Shown: positions 43,421 through 52,913, counted from the first letter of the stretch. The stretch is 64,000 nucleotides of DNA from JBCBDX01 sp039815825 (GCA_039815825.1 JBCBYO010000002.1:1-64000), one strand, 5' to 3'. Numbers and translations are program-made. The notes: generated by a model not told the origin, from the letters alone.

Positions 43421-43438
43421 TTTGCCGATCCAGGCAAA
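43421..43438. repeat. Inverted repeat in the leader of the first binding-protein gene
   Basis: TTTGCC (43421-43426) and GGCAAA (43433-43438) form a dyad with a 6-base centre, 20 bases before the ATG of the binding-protein gene. It could be an operator or an mRNA hairpin near the ribosome site. The remaining 180 bases of this gap hold the divergent promoters, but I cannot place them with confidence. Confidence 0.5.
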
Positions 43439-43458
43439 TTCACATGAGGGAGATTTTC

Positions 43459-45051
43459 ATGACTGCCAAATTCAAGGCCGCTGGTGCGCTGCTCACAGCC
43501 GTACTCTTGGCTGGAACAAGCACACTGGCTTCTGCAGAGACGCTCAAATGGGCGCGTGCCGGTGACTCACTAACGCTTGACCCCCATTCTCAAAATGAGG
43601 GCCCAACTCACGCGCTTGCGCAACAAATCTACGAGCCTTTGATCGCACCAAACATGGAGGCCAAGCCGACACCTGCGCTGGCAACCGATTGGGGTGTTTC
43701 TCCCGACAATCCAAATGTTTGGGTCTTCAACTTGCGCGAAGGCGTTAAATTCCACGGTGGCGAAGACTTCACCGCAGAAGACGTGGTGTTCTCGTTTGAA
43801 CGCGCAAAGCTTGAAAGCTCCGATATGAAGGAGCTGTTGGTTACCATCACTGAAGTCCGCGCAGTTGACGATTATACGGTCGAGATTGAGACCGATGGCC
43901 CCAACCCTATTCTGCCAAGCAATCTGACCAACCTGTTCATGATGGACAAGGGTTGGGCGGAAGCAAACGACGTTATGGCGCCAGCAGAATTTGATGATGC
44001 AGAAGAGACGTATGCAGTCAGAAATGCAAACGGAACCGGCGCCTTCAAACTGGTGAGCCGCGAACCCGACACGTTGACAGTACTGGAACGTAACGATGAC
44101 TATTGGGGCATCGGAACCTTCCCAATGGAAATCACGCGGATCGAATACACGCCGATCCAAAATGCCGCGACGCGCGTCGCAGCCTTGCTTTCCGGCGAAG
44201 TTGACCTCATCCAAGACGTGCCCGTGCAGGATTTGGACCGCGTGGCTGGCGCCGATGGCCTGAAAGTTGAAAATGCACCGCAGAACCGGACAATCTTCTT
44301 CGGCGTGAACGGCTTCGACGATGATTTGGTCAATGATAACGTCGAAGGCGCAAACCCGTTCGCAGATGTGCGGGTTCGCAAAGCCATGAATATGGCGATC
44401 AATCGCGATGCGATCCAACAAGTTGTTATGCGTGGGCAATCGGCACCAACAGGCGTGATCATCCCGCCTTTCGTTAACGGCTGGACAGAAGAGCTTGATG
44501 CCTACCCAACTACTGACGTCGAAGCGGCAAAAGCCCTGATGATGGAAGCAGGCTATGGCGACGGTTTCGAAGTCACACTGCACTGCCCGAACGATCGCTA
44601 CATCAACGATGAGGCAATCTGTCAGGCCGCTGTTGGTATGATGGGTCAAATTGGAATTGATGTGAATTTGGTTGCGCAAACCAAGGCGAACCACTTCCCG
44701 CTCATTTCGCAAAAAGAGACTGACTTCTATCTGCTCGGTTGGGGCGTCCCGACATTCGACTCAGAATATGTCTTCAACTTCCTCGTTCACTCCACAACAA
44801 GTGATCGCGGTTCTTGGAACGGCTCACGCTTTGCAGACCCTGAGGTCGACGCTATGATCCAGTCCTTGGGTTCCGAGGTCGATTTGGACAAGCGTAACGA
44901 AACAATCGGCAAAATCTGGGCCGCTGTGCAGGAAGAGCAAATCTATCTGCCAGTTCACAACCAGGTTTTGAACTGGGGCATGAAAGACGGCATCAACTTC
45001 CCGGTACAGCCGGAAGATCAGCCACACTTCAAATACCTGCAGTTCAACTGA
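43459..45051 (+). CDS. ABC transporter substrate-binding protein, family 5 (first copy)
   Basis: This 530-residue periplasmic binding protein (DppA/OppA family) has a signal peptide (FKAAGALLTAVLLAGTSTL then ASAE, cleavage near residue 26) and the family block NVWVFNLREGVKFHGGEDFT. The ATG at 43459 follows GAGGGA and starts the signal peptide; a start at 43402 would spoil it. A second full-length paralogue follows directly. The substrate of this family ranges from peptides and opines to sugars and glutathione; here it may be the compound broken down by the HisD/SDR set. Confidence 0.93.
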   Translation: MTAKFKAAGALLTAVLLAGTSTLASAETLKWARAGDSLTLDPHSQNEGPTHALAQQIYEPLIAPNMEAKPTPALATDWGVSPDNPNVWVFNLREGVKFHGGEDFTAEDVVFSFERAKLESSDMKELLVTITEVRAVDDYTVEIETDGPNPILPSNLTNLFMMDKGWAEANDVMAPAEFDDAEETYAVRNANGTGAFKLVSREPDTLTVLERNDDYWGIGTFPMEITRIEYTPIQNAATRVAALLSGEVDLIQDVPVQDLDRVAGADGLKVENAPQNRTIFFGVNGFDDDLVNDNVEGANPFADVRVRKAMNMAINRDAIQQVVMRGQSAPTGVIIPPFVNGWTEELDAYPTTDVEAAKALMMEAGYGDGFEVTLHCPNDRYINDEAICQAAVGMMGQIGIDVNLVAQTKANHFPLISQKETDFYLLGWGVPTFDSEYVFNFLVHSTTSDRGSWNGSRFADPEVDAMIQSLGSEVDLDKRNETIGKIWAAVQEEQIYLPVHNQVLNWGMKDGINFPVQPEDQPHFKYLQFN

Positions 45052-45068
45052 TCACATTTTGATCATCG

Positions 45069-45100
45069 GGGTGGGCGTGGATTGCGCCCACCCTATTCTT
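45069..45100 (+). terminator. Hairpin between the two binding-protein genes (attenuator-like)
   Basis: GGGTGGGCG (45069-45077) pairs with CGCCCACCC (45085-45093) over a 7-base loop, then TATTCTT. It can act as partial terminator or decay barrier, giving more of the first binding protein than of downstream genes. Confidence 0.7.
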
Positions 45101-45137
45101 ATGCCTTCATTGACAGATTGTCGCAGTGAGGGAGCCC

Positions 45138-46706
45138 ATGAAAAAACTATTCCTGTCCGCGCTGGCCTTGGCTGCCAGTGCTTCTTTTGCCCACGCCGAA
45201 ACGTTTAAGTGGGCATCACAAACCGACCCGCAAACAATGGACCCGCATGCTGTAAACTCAGCGCCGGTACTTGGGTTTCTCAATAACGTGTATGAAGGAC
45301 TTGTCCGCCTGGGTAAGGACGTCAAGCTGGAACCAGCGCTCGCCACATCATGGGAGCCGATCGGTGAAGGCGAAGGTTGGCGGTTTACGCTTCGCGAGGG
45401 TGTGAAGTTCCAAGACGGTTCAGACTTCACCGCGGAAGACGTCATCTTTTCCTATGAACGTGCTTCGTCCGAAGAAGCCGACACCCGGTCCTGGTTTGCC
45501 CCGGTTTCCGAAGTCGTGATGGTGGATGATTACACCGTCGACATTTTCACGACCGCACCAAACCCAGTTTTTCCAGCAAGCATTGCCAACTGGATGATGA
45601 TGGATTCCGGATGGGCGCAAGCCAATAATTCGCTGCGTCCAGACAAGGAAGCCGGGAATTTTGCCACCTTGAATGCAAATGGCACTGGTGCATTTCAGAT
45701 TGAAGAACGCCAACCAGGCCTAACGACCGTGCTCGTGCCCCATGAAGGTTGGTGGGGTGAGGTTGAACACAACATCACCCGCGCCGAGTTTACGCCGGTG
45801 CAAAGCCCGGCTACCCGGGTTGCCGCACTACTTTCCGGCGAAGTCGACATGATCAACCCGGTGCCCGTTCAGGACGCCGAACGCGTTGATGGGCGCGACG
45901 GATATACCGTTATTCGCGGCGTCGAATCCCGCGTTATCATGCTGGGGTTTGGGCATGAGGCGGACCAACTCAAATATACGACCGCTGCAGGCGAACCAAA
46001 TCCGTTTCAGGATGTTCGCGTTCGAAGCGCTGTTGCTCACGCAATCAACGTTCCGGCAATTTTGCAGACCATTATGCGCGGAAATGCTGAGCCCGTAAGC
46101 CAGCTGGTCACGCCGGCTATGCGCGGCTTTTCAGAGGCAAATGCTGAACGTCCAGCCTACGATCAAGATTTGGCACGTTCGCTGCTCGCTGAGGCAGGTA
46201 ATCCCGACGGCTTCTCTTTTGGCTTGAAATGTCCCAACAACCGGTACCTTAACGACGAAGCCGTTTGCCAGGCCGTCGTTGGCATGTTGGCACAAGTAGG
46301 TATTGAAGCAGAACTCGACGCGATGCCCGTATCCAACTACTGGCCGGAACTTCGCGCCGATAACTTCGATATGTATCTGCTGGGTTGGTCGCCGGGCGGC
46401 GCGTTTGACCACGAACACCCAATCCGCTTCCTTGCATCAACGCCAAACGAGGAAAAGAGACTGGGAAGCTGGAATTTTGGCGGCTACTCGAACGCCCGCG
46501 TCGATGAGCTGTTGCCAATGATCCAATCGGAGATTGACGAAGCCAAACGCCAGGCAATGATCGACGAAGTCGCCAAGATTCTGCAGGATGAACAAGCCTA
46601 TGTGCCGCTCTACGTGCAGCCCTTGGTATGGGGTGTTGCAGACGGTGTGGAACTCACACAAAGGCCTGACAACTTCTTCATTTTGCGGTGGGTAACAAAG
46701 GGCTGA
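45138..46706 (+). CDS. ABC transporter substrate-binding protein, family 5 (second copy)
   Basis: This 522-residue protein is a paralogue of the preceding one with the same overall order of blocks (GWRFTLREGVKFQDGSDFT; LKCPNNRYLNDEAVCQAVVG). The signal peptide is MKKLFLSALALAASASFA then HAE. The ATG at 45138 follows GAGGGA; the GTG at 45126 would place charged residues before it. Having two complete binding proteins before one set of permeases suggests that the transporter takes two related compounds. Confidence 0.93.
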   Translation: MKKLFLSALALAASASFAHAETFKWASQTDPQTMDPHAVNSAPVLGFLNNVYEGLVRLGKDVKLEPALATSWEPIGEGEGWRFTLREGVKFQDGSDFTAEDVIFSYERASSEEADTRSWFAPVSEVVMVDDYTVDIFTTAPNPVFPASIANWMMMDSGWAQANNSLRPDKEAGNFATLNANGTGAFQIEERQPGLTTVLVPHEGWWGEVEHNITRAEFTPVQSPATRVAALLSGEVDMINPVPVQDAERVDGRDGYTVIRGVESRVIMLGFGHEADQLKYTTAAGEPNPFQDVRVRSAVAHAINVPAILQTIMRGNAEPVSQLVTPAMRGFSEANAERPAYDQDLARSLLAEAGNPDGFSFGLKCPNNRYLNDEAVCQAVVGMLAQVGIEAELDAMPVSNYWPELRADNFDMYLLGWSPGGAFDHEHPIRFLASTPNEEKRLGSWNFGGYSNARVDELLPMIQSEIDEAKRQAMIDEVAKILQDEQAYVPLYVQPLVWGVADGVELTQRPDNFFILRWVTKG

Positions 46707-46726
46707 TAGTTATAATGAAGCAAATG

Positions 46727-46758
46727 TCGTGGCAGGCTCTGCTTGCCACGATTTTTTT
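46727..46758 (+). terminator. Rho-independent terminator after the second binding-protein gene
   Basis: TCGTGGCA (46727-46734) pairs with TGCCACGA (46744-46751) and is followed by seven T. It lies before the permease genes, so the permeases are made either by read-through or from a promoter in 46759-46847. Confidence 0.88.
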
Positions 46759-46847
46759 GTTGAATCACACTGAGTTAATGCGCAGTCTGGCGCGGTGTTT
46801 GGCCGCGAATGTAAGTTGTGGCCGCTTGTGCTTGCGGGGATTGCTTA

Positions 46848-47831
46848 GTGCTGAGTTACATTTTGCGACGGGTGCTCCAGTCGATCTTCGTGCTGCTTGC
46901 AGTGGGGTTGGTTGCTTTTTCCCTGTTCCGCTTCGTCGGTGATCCGGTTGACAATCTTCTCGGCCAGGAACGCACGATTGAGGACATAGAACGCGTTCGA
47001 ACACAGCTAGGCCTCAACCAACCTTTTCCTGTTCAATATTTCAACTTTCTCAAAGGTATTGTCGTCGAAGGCAATTTTGGTGTGTCGTACCGGCAGGGAC
47101 GCCCCGTTGCGGAAATTATCGCAGAACGAGCGCCAGCAACGCTCGAACTTGCCGCTGTTTCAGCGCTCTTTGCTATCGTGTTCGGGGTCGGCTTTGGCGT
47201 TTACACCGCCATCAATCGAAACGGGTGGATATCCAATTTCATCATGACCACATCGCTGATCGGTGTGTCATTGCCCACATTTTTGATCGGGATATTGCTC
47301 ATCTATGTTTTCGCCGTCGAACTTGGCTGGCTGCCCAGTTTCGGGAGGGGCGAAACGGTCAAGATCGGCTGGTGGTCGACCGGCTTTTTAACGGAAAGCG
47401 GACTTAAAGCGTTAATTCTACCCGCGATCACATTGGGCCTGTACCAAATGACCTTGATCATGCGGTTGGTCCGCTCCGAAATGCTGGAAGTACTCCGAAC
47501 CGATTATGTGAAATTTGCGCGCGCCCGCGGTCTGCCCGAAAGAACGGTCAACTTCCGCCATGCGCTTAAAAATACCATGGTGCCGGTTATCACGATTACC
47601 GGCCTGCAGCTTGGTTCGATCATTGCGTTCGCGATCATTACCGAAACGGTGTTTCAGTGGCCCGGCGTCGGCCTTCTCTTCATCAATGCTATCCAGTTCG
47701 TGGACATACCGGTCATGGCATCATATTTGATGCTGATCTCGGTGATGTTTGTGGTGATTAACCTCGCGGTGGATCTACTGTACTTCTTCATTGATCCGCG
47801 GCTGCGCGCATCGGCGAATGGAGGCCACTGA
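46848..47831 (+). CDS. ABC transporter permease DppB/OppB type
   Basis: This 327-residue inner-membrane permease has six or so membrane segments; the N-terminus LSYILRRVLQSIFVLLAVGL is the usual DppB start and the EAA loop is seen in TDYVKFARARGLPERTVNFR. The GTG at 46848 is preferred over the open frame from 46818 because it starts the LSYILRR block, with GGGGA upstream. It lies 1 base before dppC. Confidence 0.93.
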   Translation: MLSYILRRVLQSIFVLLAVGLVAFSLFRFVGDPVDNLLGQERTIEDIERVRTQLGLNQPFPVQYFNFLKGIVVEGNFGVSYRQGRPVAEIIAERAPATLELAAVSALFAIVFGVGFGVYTAINRNGWISNFIMTTSLIGVSLPTFLIGILLIYVFAVELGWLPSFGRGETVKIGWWSTGFLTESGLKALILPAITLGLYQMTLIMRLVRSEMLEVLRTDYVKFARARGLPERTVNFRHALKNTMVPVITITGLQLGSIIAFAIITETVFQWPGVGLLFINAIQFVDIPVMASYLMLISVMFVVINLAVDLLYFFIDPRLRASANGGH

Positions 47832-47832
47832 C

Positions 47833-48750
47833 ATGATCAGTTCATTGCGCACCTTCGCTGACTCAGACCTTGTCTATCAATTCAAGCGTTCGCCAGTGGC
47901 GATCCTGGCTTTTTTGGTGACCGTCATATTGATCGGAGGCTCCATATTCGCGCCACTGATCACAACACAAAATCCGTTTGATCCGGCCTCGCTGAACCTG
48001 ATGAACGGTTTCTCCAAACCCATGGAGCCGAACCAATTCACAGGTGAGAGCTTTATCATGGGTACCGACGATCAAGGCCGCGATGTCTATGCAACAATTT
48101 TGTACGGCATGCGCATTTCTTTGTTTGTCGGCTTTTCAGCGGTTCTGTTTGCCATGGTGCTGGGCGTCACGCTGGGCCTTATTTCCGGCTATGTGGGCGG
48201 GCGCACCGATTCCATCATCATGCGTATCGCTGACATTCAGCTGACTTTTCCGGCCATCCTTGTTGCGCTGCTGATTTTCGGAATTGCCAAGGGCATTACC
48301 CCTCCGTCCATGCGCGATGAGGTCGCCATCTGGGTGCTTATTCTTGCGATCGGATTGTCTGACTGGGTGAACTTCGCGCGCGTGGTCCGCGGATCCACCT
48401 TGGTAGAAAAGAACAAGGAATATGTGCAAGCAGCCCGCCTCATCGGGCGCTCACCCTTTGCCATTATGATCCGGCACATATTGCCGAACACGCTTTCACC
48501 GGTGCTCGTCATCGCCACCATATCGCTCGCGCTGGCTATCATTGCAGAAGCGACACTCTCATTTTTAGGTGTCGGCGCACCGCCAACGCAGCCATCGCTG
48601 GGCACGCTTATTCGTATCGGCCAAGGCTTCCTCTTCTCGGGCGAGTGGTGGATCCTGTTTTTCCCAGCCATGGCGCTTCTGGCACTTGCCCTTGCCGTCA
48701 ATTTGCTCGGCGATTGGCTGCGCGATGCCCTGAACCCGCGGTTGCAATAA
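47833..48750 (+). CDS. ABC transporter permease DppC/OppC type
   Basis: This 305-residue permease has the DppC N-terminal segment (RSPVAILAFLVTVILIGGSI) followed by the periplasmic loop with GTDDQGRDVYATILYG, typical of the family, and the EAA motif KEYVQAARLIGRSPFAIMIR. The ATG at 47833 is chosen over the open frame upstream because GGAGG precedes it at 47820-47824. It ends 1 base before the ATPase gene. Confidence 0.93.
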   Translation: MISSLRTFADSDLVYQFKRSPVAILAFLVTVILIGGSIFAPLITTQNPFDPASLNLMNGFSKPMEPNQFTGESFIMGTDDQGRDVYATILYGMRISLFVGFSAVLFAMVLGVTLGLISGYVGGRTDSIIMRIADIQLTFPAILVALLIFGIAKGITPPSMRDEVAIWVLILAIGLSDWVNFARVVRGSTLVEKNKEYVQAARLIGRSPFAIMIRHILPNTLSPVLVIATISLALAIIAEATLSFLGVGAPPTQPSLGTLIRIGQGFLFSGEWWILFFPAMALLALALAVNLLGDWLRDALNPRLQ

Positions 48751-48751
48751 C

Positions 48752-50458
48752 ATGACACTTCTCACAATCGACAACCTCACGGTTCAGTTCCCCACCCGCA
48801 AAGGGCCATTCACCGCCGTCCGAGACGCCGCACTCACGGTTGAGCCGGGGCAAATTCATGGATTGGTTGGTGAAAGTGGCGCTGGAAAATCCACCATTGG
48901 CGCGGCTGTGATGGGCCTGTTGCAGGGTAGCGGTCGGATCACCAATGGGACAGTGTCGTTACAGGCCGACACAATTTCCGGCAGTGACGAAGCGGCCATG
49001 CGTGCCATTCGCGGCAAACGCATTTCCATGATTTTTCAAGATCCGCTGACATCACTGAACCCACTCTTTACCGTTGGCGAACAATTGGTGGAGACAATCC
49101 AACGCCATCTCGCGCTTGGATCATCCGATGCAAAAAAACGCGCGATCGAGCTCCTAACGCGTGTCGGCATCCCCAATCCAGATGTCAGGATTGACCAATA
49201 TCCGCACCAGTTTTCTGGTGGCATGCGCCAACGTGTCGTTATCGCCCTAGCGCTCTGCTCGGAACCAGAAGTCATTATTGCCGACGAACCAACAACAGCG
49301 CTCGATGTCTCGATACAGGCGCAAATCTTGGAATTGATCAAAGATCTGGCTCGCGAGCGGCAGGTGGGTGTGATCTTGATCACCCACGATATGGGTGTCA
49401 TCGCTGAAACGACGGATGTCGTCACCGTCATGTATGCCGGTGAAGTGGTCGAGACCGGACCGACAGCAAAAGTGCTCGGTCAGCCAACCCATGAATACAC
49501 CAAAAGCCTGATCGCAGCTGTTCCACGCCCGGACCAAAAGCTGCATCGTTTCCCGCAAATCTCCTATGGCGGACGCGAAACCACTTTCAAGATTGAGGAT
49601 TTGGCCAAGAATTGGCCCAAACAGCAAGCACCCAACGGACCGCTACTGCGTGTGTCCAACATCACCAAGAAGTTCCTGGAACGCGGTGCGATCCTTCCAT
49701 CGCGCCGACGCTATTTTACGGCCGTCGACAGCGTCAGCTTTGAGATTTACCCCGGCGAAGTGTTGGGTTTGGTTGGCGAAAGTGGTTCAGGCAAATCCAC
49801 AATCGCGCGCATGATTGCTGGCCTTTACGAAGTCGACGGCGGCGACGTTAACTTCAACGGAACAACTGTCTCACAGGCCTCAAAAGAAGAACTGGTGGAC
49901 TACCGCCGCCAAATCCAGATGATCTTCCAAGACCCGTTTTCGTCACTGAACCCAAGACATCGGGTCGACGCGATCGTGGCCGAACCAGCACTGCATCTTG
50001 GCGTTATTCCACAATCAGAAATCCAGGACCGGGTCGCCGAACTATTGGATCGCGTGGGCATCGGCGCTGATGCCGGGACCAAATATCCGCACCAATTCTC
50101 AGGCGGCCAACGGCAACGCATTGCGATTGCCCGTGCTTTGGCAACGCAGCCGCGCTTCCTGATATGCGACGAGCCAACAAGTGCCCTGGATGTATCCATT
50201 CAGGCGCAAATCTTGAACATTTTGAAAGACCTTCAAGAGTTCCTTGGACTGACGATGCTTTTCATCAGCCATGACCTGCCGGTTGTGCGTCAAATGTGCG
50301 ATCGCATCGGCGTACTCAAGGACGGGAAGCTGGTCGAAGTTGCAGAAGCCGAAACGCTGTTTAAGTCTCCGGCTCATCCCTATACACAAGAGCTGCTGTC
50401 GCTCATGCCAAAAACGGATCTCTTGTCCAAACAAGGCTTGGTCGACACAGCGGCGTAG
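48752..50458 (+). CDS. Fused double ABC ATPase (DppD-DppF type)
   Basis: This 568-residue protein joins two ATPase domains that are separate DppD and DppF chains in many transporters. First domain: Walker A GESGAGKSTIG (about residue 40), signature FSGGMRQRV, Walker B VIIADEPTTALD. Second: GESGSGKSTIA (about residue 345), FSGGQRQRIAIARAL and FLICDEPTSALD. Each domain is followed by the oligopeptide-type C-terminal part with HPYTQELL or HEYTKSLI. Fused forms are common in glutathione/opine-type transporters. Confidence 0.95.
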   Translation: MTLLTIDNLTVQFPTRKGPFTAVRDAALTVEPGQIHGLVGESGAGKSTIGAAVMGLLQGSGRITNGTVSLQADTISGSDEAAMRAIRGKRISMIFQDPLTSLNPLFTVGEQLVETIQRHLALGSSDAKKRAIELLTRVGIPNPDVRIDQYPHQFSGGMRQRVVIALALCSEPEVIIADEPTTALDVSIQAQILELIKDLARERQVGVILITHDMGVIAETTDVVTVMYAGEVVETGPTAKVLGQPTHEYTKSLIAAVPRPDQKLHRFPQISYGGRETTFKIEDLAKNWPKQQAPNGPLLRVSNITKKFLERGAILPSRRRYFTAVDSVSFEIYPGEVLGLVGESGSGKSTIARMIAGLYEVDGGDVNFNGTTVSQASKEELVDYRRQIQMIFQDPFSSLNPRHRVDAIVAEPALHLGVIPQSEIQDRVAELLDRVGIGADAGTKYPHQFSGGQRQRIAIARALATQPRFLICDEPTSALDVSIQAQILNILKDLQEFLGLTMLFISHDLPVVRQMCDRIGVLKDGKLVEVAEAETLFKSPAHPYTQELLSLMPKTDLLSKQGLVDTAA

Positions 50459-50461
50459 TGC

Positions 50462-51469
50462 TTAGGGCTTGCCGAGCTTTAGAAGCCCCACTTCCCCATC
50501 CTCACGGATAAATCCAAGCCATTGCGCGTCAGCCGAAAAGTGCAACTCTGTTACAGGCCCCCTCTCGGATGCTGCCGCTATTGGATGGTGTGTTTGGCTT
50601 TTGCGATCATAGATCCCAACCGATCCATCAACATATCCAATACCTACTTGCTGCGATCGCGGACGTGACGCCACTGAACGAAGCATCTTCTCTTTGGGCG
50701 CCGGCGCCACCCCCGCGCCTTGGCCGATAGGCCCATCGGCATGAATAAAGGGCCATAAAACCAGAACATCAGCACCAGCGGTCGCAAGGTATCGCTCGTC
50801 GGCTGTCCATGAAAAAGACAAAGGTTTGGCCGGGTAGCCTCCCATCCGACCGTGTTTGTCTTCAGGCTTGTCGATGCGCCACACATGCAGCGCATTTTCC
50901 AACATGGAAGTCACACAAAAACGGCCATCTGGAGAAAAACCGATGCCATTGTGGCTTCCCTGCCATTCCAGCATGCGTGTCCGTGATGGGTCTGACAACC
51001 GGATCAACAACGCACCACCATAAACAGCTGCGCCCAACCATTTCCCATCGGGCGAAAACGTTAAGGCACCAACGCTCGATGGCGCGGCAATTTCCAGCGC
51101 TTCGTCAGCCCCGTTCATTAACAAATGAATGCTTTTGCCTGCCGCCCAAGCCACCTGGCCTCGGGCACTCGCCGAGATCACGTCCACCCATTTGCGACCA
51201 TCATGCAGCAATTGCGGTTCATGACTTGATCCGGCATCGAAAACTTTGCCGTCGTCACCCGCGGTAAATACCGAGCCTGACTTCTCATCGGTTGTACACG
51301 AAAGAACTGCTCCCTCATGCAAGCGCCTTTTTGAAATGGCACCGCTGAACTCGAGAGCATGAATGTTCCCGTCCCCATCAGAGGCAACGAATGAGGGGCC
51401 CGCAAAACCACAACCGGTCGCGGGCGCATCAAGCGTCAGGGTTTTGAGGTCTAGATGATCGCTTTGCAC
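50462..51469 (-). CDS. WD40-repeat protein next to CobW GTPase
   Basis: This 335-residue protein consists of WD40-like beta-propeller blades (for example GALTFSPDGKWLGAAVYGGA, GIGFSPDGRFCVTSMLENAL, SFSWTADERYLATAGADVLV) with no signal peptide. It starts at a GTG that overlaps the CobW-family gene by 19 bases. A WD40 protein paired with a zinc-related CobW GTPase is recurrent in alphaproteobacteria; its job is not established. It converges on the ABC ATPase gene with 3 bases between stops, leaving no room for a terminator. Confidence 0.88.
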   Translation of the reverse strand: MQSDHLDLKTLTLDAPATGCGFAGPSFVASDGDGNIHALEFSGAISKRRLHEGAVLSCTTDEKSGSVFTAGDDGKVFDAGSSHEPQLLHDGRKWVDVISASARGQVAWAAGKSIHLLMNGADEALEIAAPSSVGALTFSPDGKWLGAAVYGGALLIRLSDPSRTRMLEWQGSHNGIGFSPDGRFCVTSMLENALHVWRIDKPEDKHGRMGGYPAKPLSFSWTADERYLATAGADVLVLWPFIHADGPIGQGAGVAPAPKEKMLRSVASRPRSQQVGIGYVDGSVGIYDRKSQTHHPIAAASERGPVTELHFSADAQWLGFIREDGEVGLLKLGKP

Positions 51470-52497
51470 TTCTCAAAGCCATCTTCGATGATATCGCGGG
51501 GTAGATTACGGCCGATAAAAACCATTCGGCTGGTTCGCGGTTCGCCATCGCGCCATGCACGATTATGGTCGCCTTCCAACATCATGTGTACGGCTTGAGC
51601 CACATAACGACGGTCTTCTTGAGGAAAGGCCAAAATCCCTTTCATACGTAAAAGATCGATGCCGAACTCCTGGCAAATCGTTTGGATCCAAGGGAAAAAC
51701 TTCTCTGGGTCAAGGGGCGCGTCGGAGCGAAGTGCGAACGATGTAATGTGCGGATCATGCGCCGCGTGGCTATGTTCATGGTAGTGGTGATGATCGCAAT
51801 GATCGCCGCACTCATGATCGGGATGATGATGGTCATGAGCCGGATCGCCCAACGTATCGGGCGCATCTTCCAAGATCCGGTCGGGATCAAATGCCGATAA
51901 GCCCAGTATTTTTTCCAACGCGATATTGCTGCGTTCAGCACGCTCAATGCGGACCGTCGGATTGATTTGGCGGATCAGAGCCTCAACCGACTTTAACGCC
52001 GTTTCGTCGACAAGGTCGATTTTGTTCAAAACTACAATATCTGCCAGCGCGATCTGTTCGTGTGCCTCTGGCGCACGACCCAGTTCACCGCTCAAGTGCC
52101 GCGCGTCCACCACAGTGACAATGGCATCCAGACTGGTCTTGGCTGCTATGTCCTCATCGACGAAAAACGTTTGGGCGACAGGCGCGGGATCGGCAAGGCC
52201 GGTCGTTTCTACCAAAATCCCGTCAAACTGGCTTGCGCGCTTCATCAAACCGCCAAGGATTCGTATCAGGTCACCGCGAACCGTGCAGCAGATGCAGCCA
52301 TTGTTCATCTCAAAGACTTCTTCGTCAGCGTCGACAACGAGATCATTGTCGATACCGATCTCGCCAAATTCATTGACGATGACGGCATATTTCTTGCCGT
52401 GTTCCTCGGTCAGGATACGGTTTAATAGCGTGGTCTTACCCGCACCCAGATACCCGGTCAGAACCGTGACGGGTGTTTTTTGCGCCGTGATGTCCAT
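51451..52497 (-). CDS. CobW/COG0523-family metal-chaperone GTPase
   Basis: This 348-residue GTPase has Walker A GYLGAGKTTLLNRIL (about residue 14), the metal-binding CxCC motif in NNGCICCTVRGDL (about residue 68), NKID (VVLNKIDLVD), and a histidine-rich linker near residues 215-245 (DHHHPDHECGDHCDHHHYHE). Such proteins supply zinc (or cobalt) to client proteins. The ATG at 52497 is chosen because MDITAQKTPVTVL begins the family fold. The pairing with WD40 suggests a zinc-starvation unit, although I see no clear Zur box upstream. Confidence 0.92.
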   Translation of the reverse strand: MDITAQKTPVTVLTGYLGAGKTTLLNRILTEEHGKKYAVIVNEFGEIGIDNDLVVDADEEVFEMNNGCICCTVRGDLIRILGGLMKRASQFDGILVETTGLADPAPVAQTFFVDEDIAAKTSLDAIVTVVDARHLSGELGRAPEAHEQIALADIVVLNKIDLVDETALKSVEALIRQINPTVRIERAERSNIALEKILGLSAFDPDRILEDAPDTLGDPAHDHHHPDHECGDHCDHHHYHEHSHAAHDPHITSFALRSDAPLDPEKFFPWIQTICQEFGIDLLRMKGILAFPQEDRRYVAQAVHMMLEGDHNRAWRDGEPRTSRMVFIGRNLPRDIIEDGFEKCKAII

Positions 52498-52579
52498 CGA
52501 AAAGCTCCCTGACAACGCCCATAAGTGCGTCAAGAGAGCTGAGGTTTCAAGTCATAGGCAAAACACCGATCGACGAAGA

Positions 52580-52801
52580 TCAAGCGATGTCGTTTTCGCC
52601 AATACGATCAACCAATTGAATCAGCCAATAGAGTATTTCGCGTTGTTCAAGGTCCAGCTCTCCTTCAACGTCCAGAGCTGGCACAATCCGCTCGCGTAAT
52701 TCGTTCCAACGGAGATAGAAATCCGGGACATCCCGGACACCCGTTTCGTTCTGAAATCCATCGTCGGCTGGTAGTTGTTGTAGGTGCATGGGACGCATCA
52801 T
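52580..52801 (-). CDS. Small protein of unknown function before the CobW gene
   Basis: A 73-residue acidic protein rich in Leu, Glu and Asp (ELDLEQREILYWLIQLVDRI near the end), probably helical and soluble. Two adjacent ATG codons follow GAGAGCAGG, a fair ribosome site. It lies on the same strand as the CobW gene, 82 bases upstream of it. No family is recognised, so it may not belong to the metal unit. Confidence 0.6.
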   Translation of the reverse strand: MMRPMHLQQLPADDGFQNETGVRDVPDFYLRWNELRERIVPALDVEGELDLEQREILYWLIQLVDRIGENDIA

Positions 52802-52913
52802 AACCTGCTCTCATAAAGAACGGCATGAGAAAGCGGTTATGCATGCGTGAGAAAAACGTGAGGCGCTTTCACCTATGTTGCCCTATTGGTAGGCTAATGG
52901 TGGAGATTGAGCG

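Noticed and set aside
43570..44712. 380-codon open frame antisense to the first binding-protein gene
   Set aside because: It mirrors the coding frame of a clear SBP gene, has no family resemblance, no ribosome site and a composition that follows the opposite strand.
52498..52913. Zur box upstream of the CobW gene or the 73-residue gene
   Set aside because: I looked for a GTTATA-type dyad; only partial half-sites such as GGTTATGCAT were seen, not a convincing palindrome.
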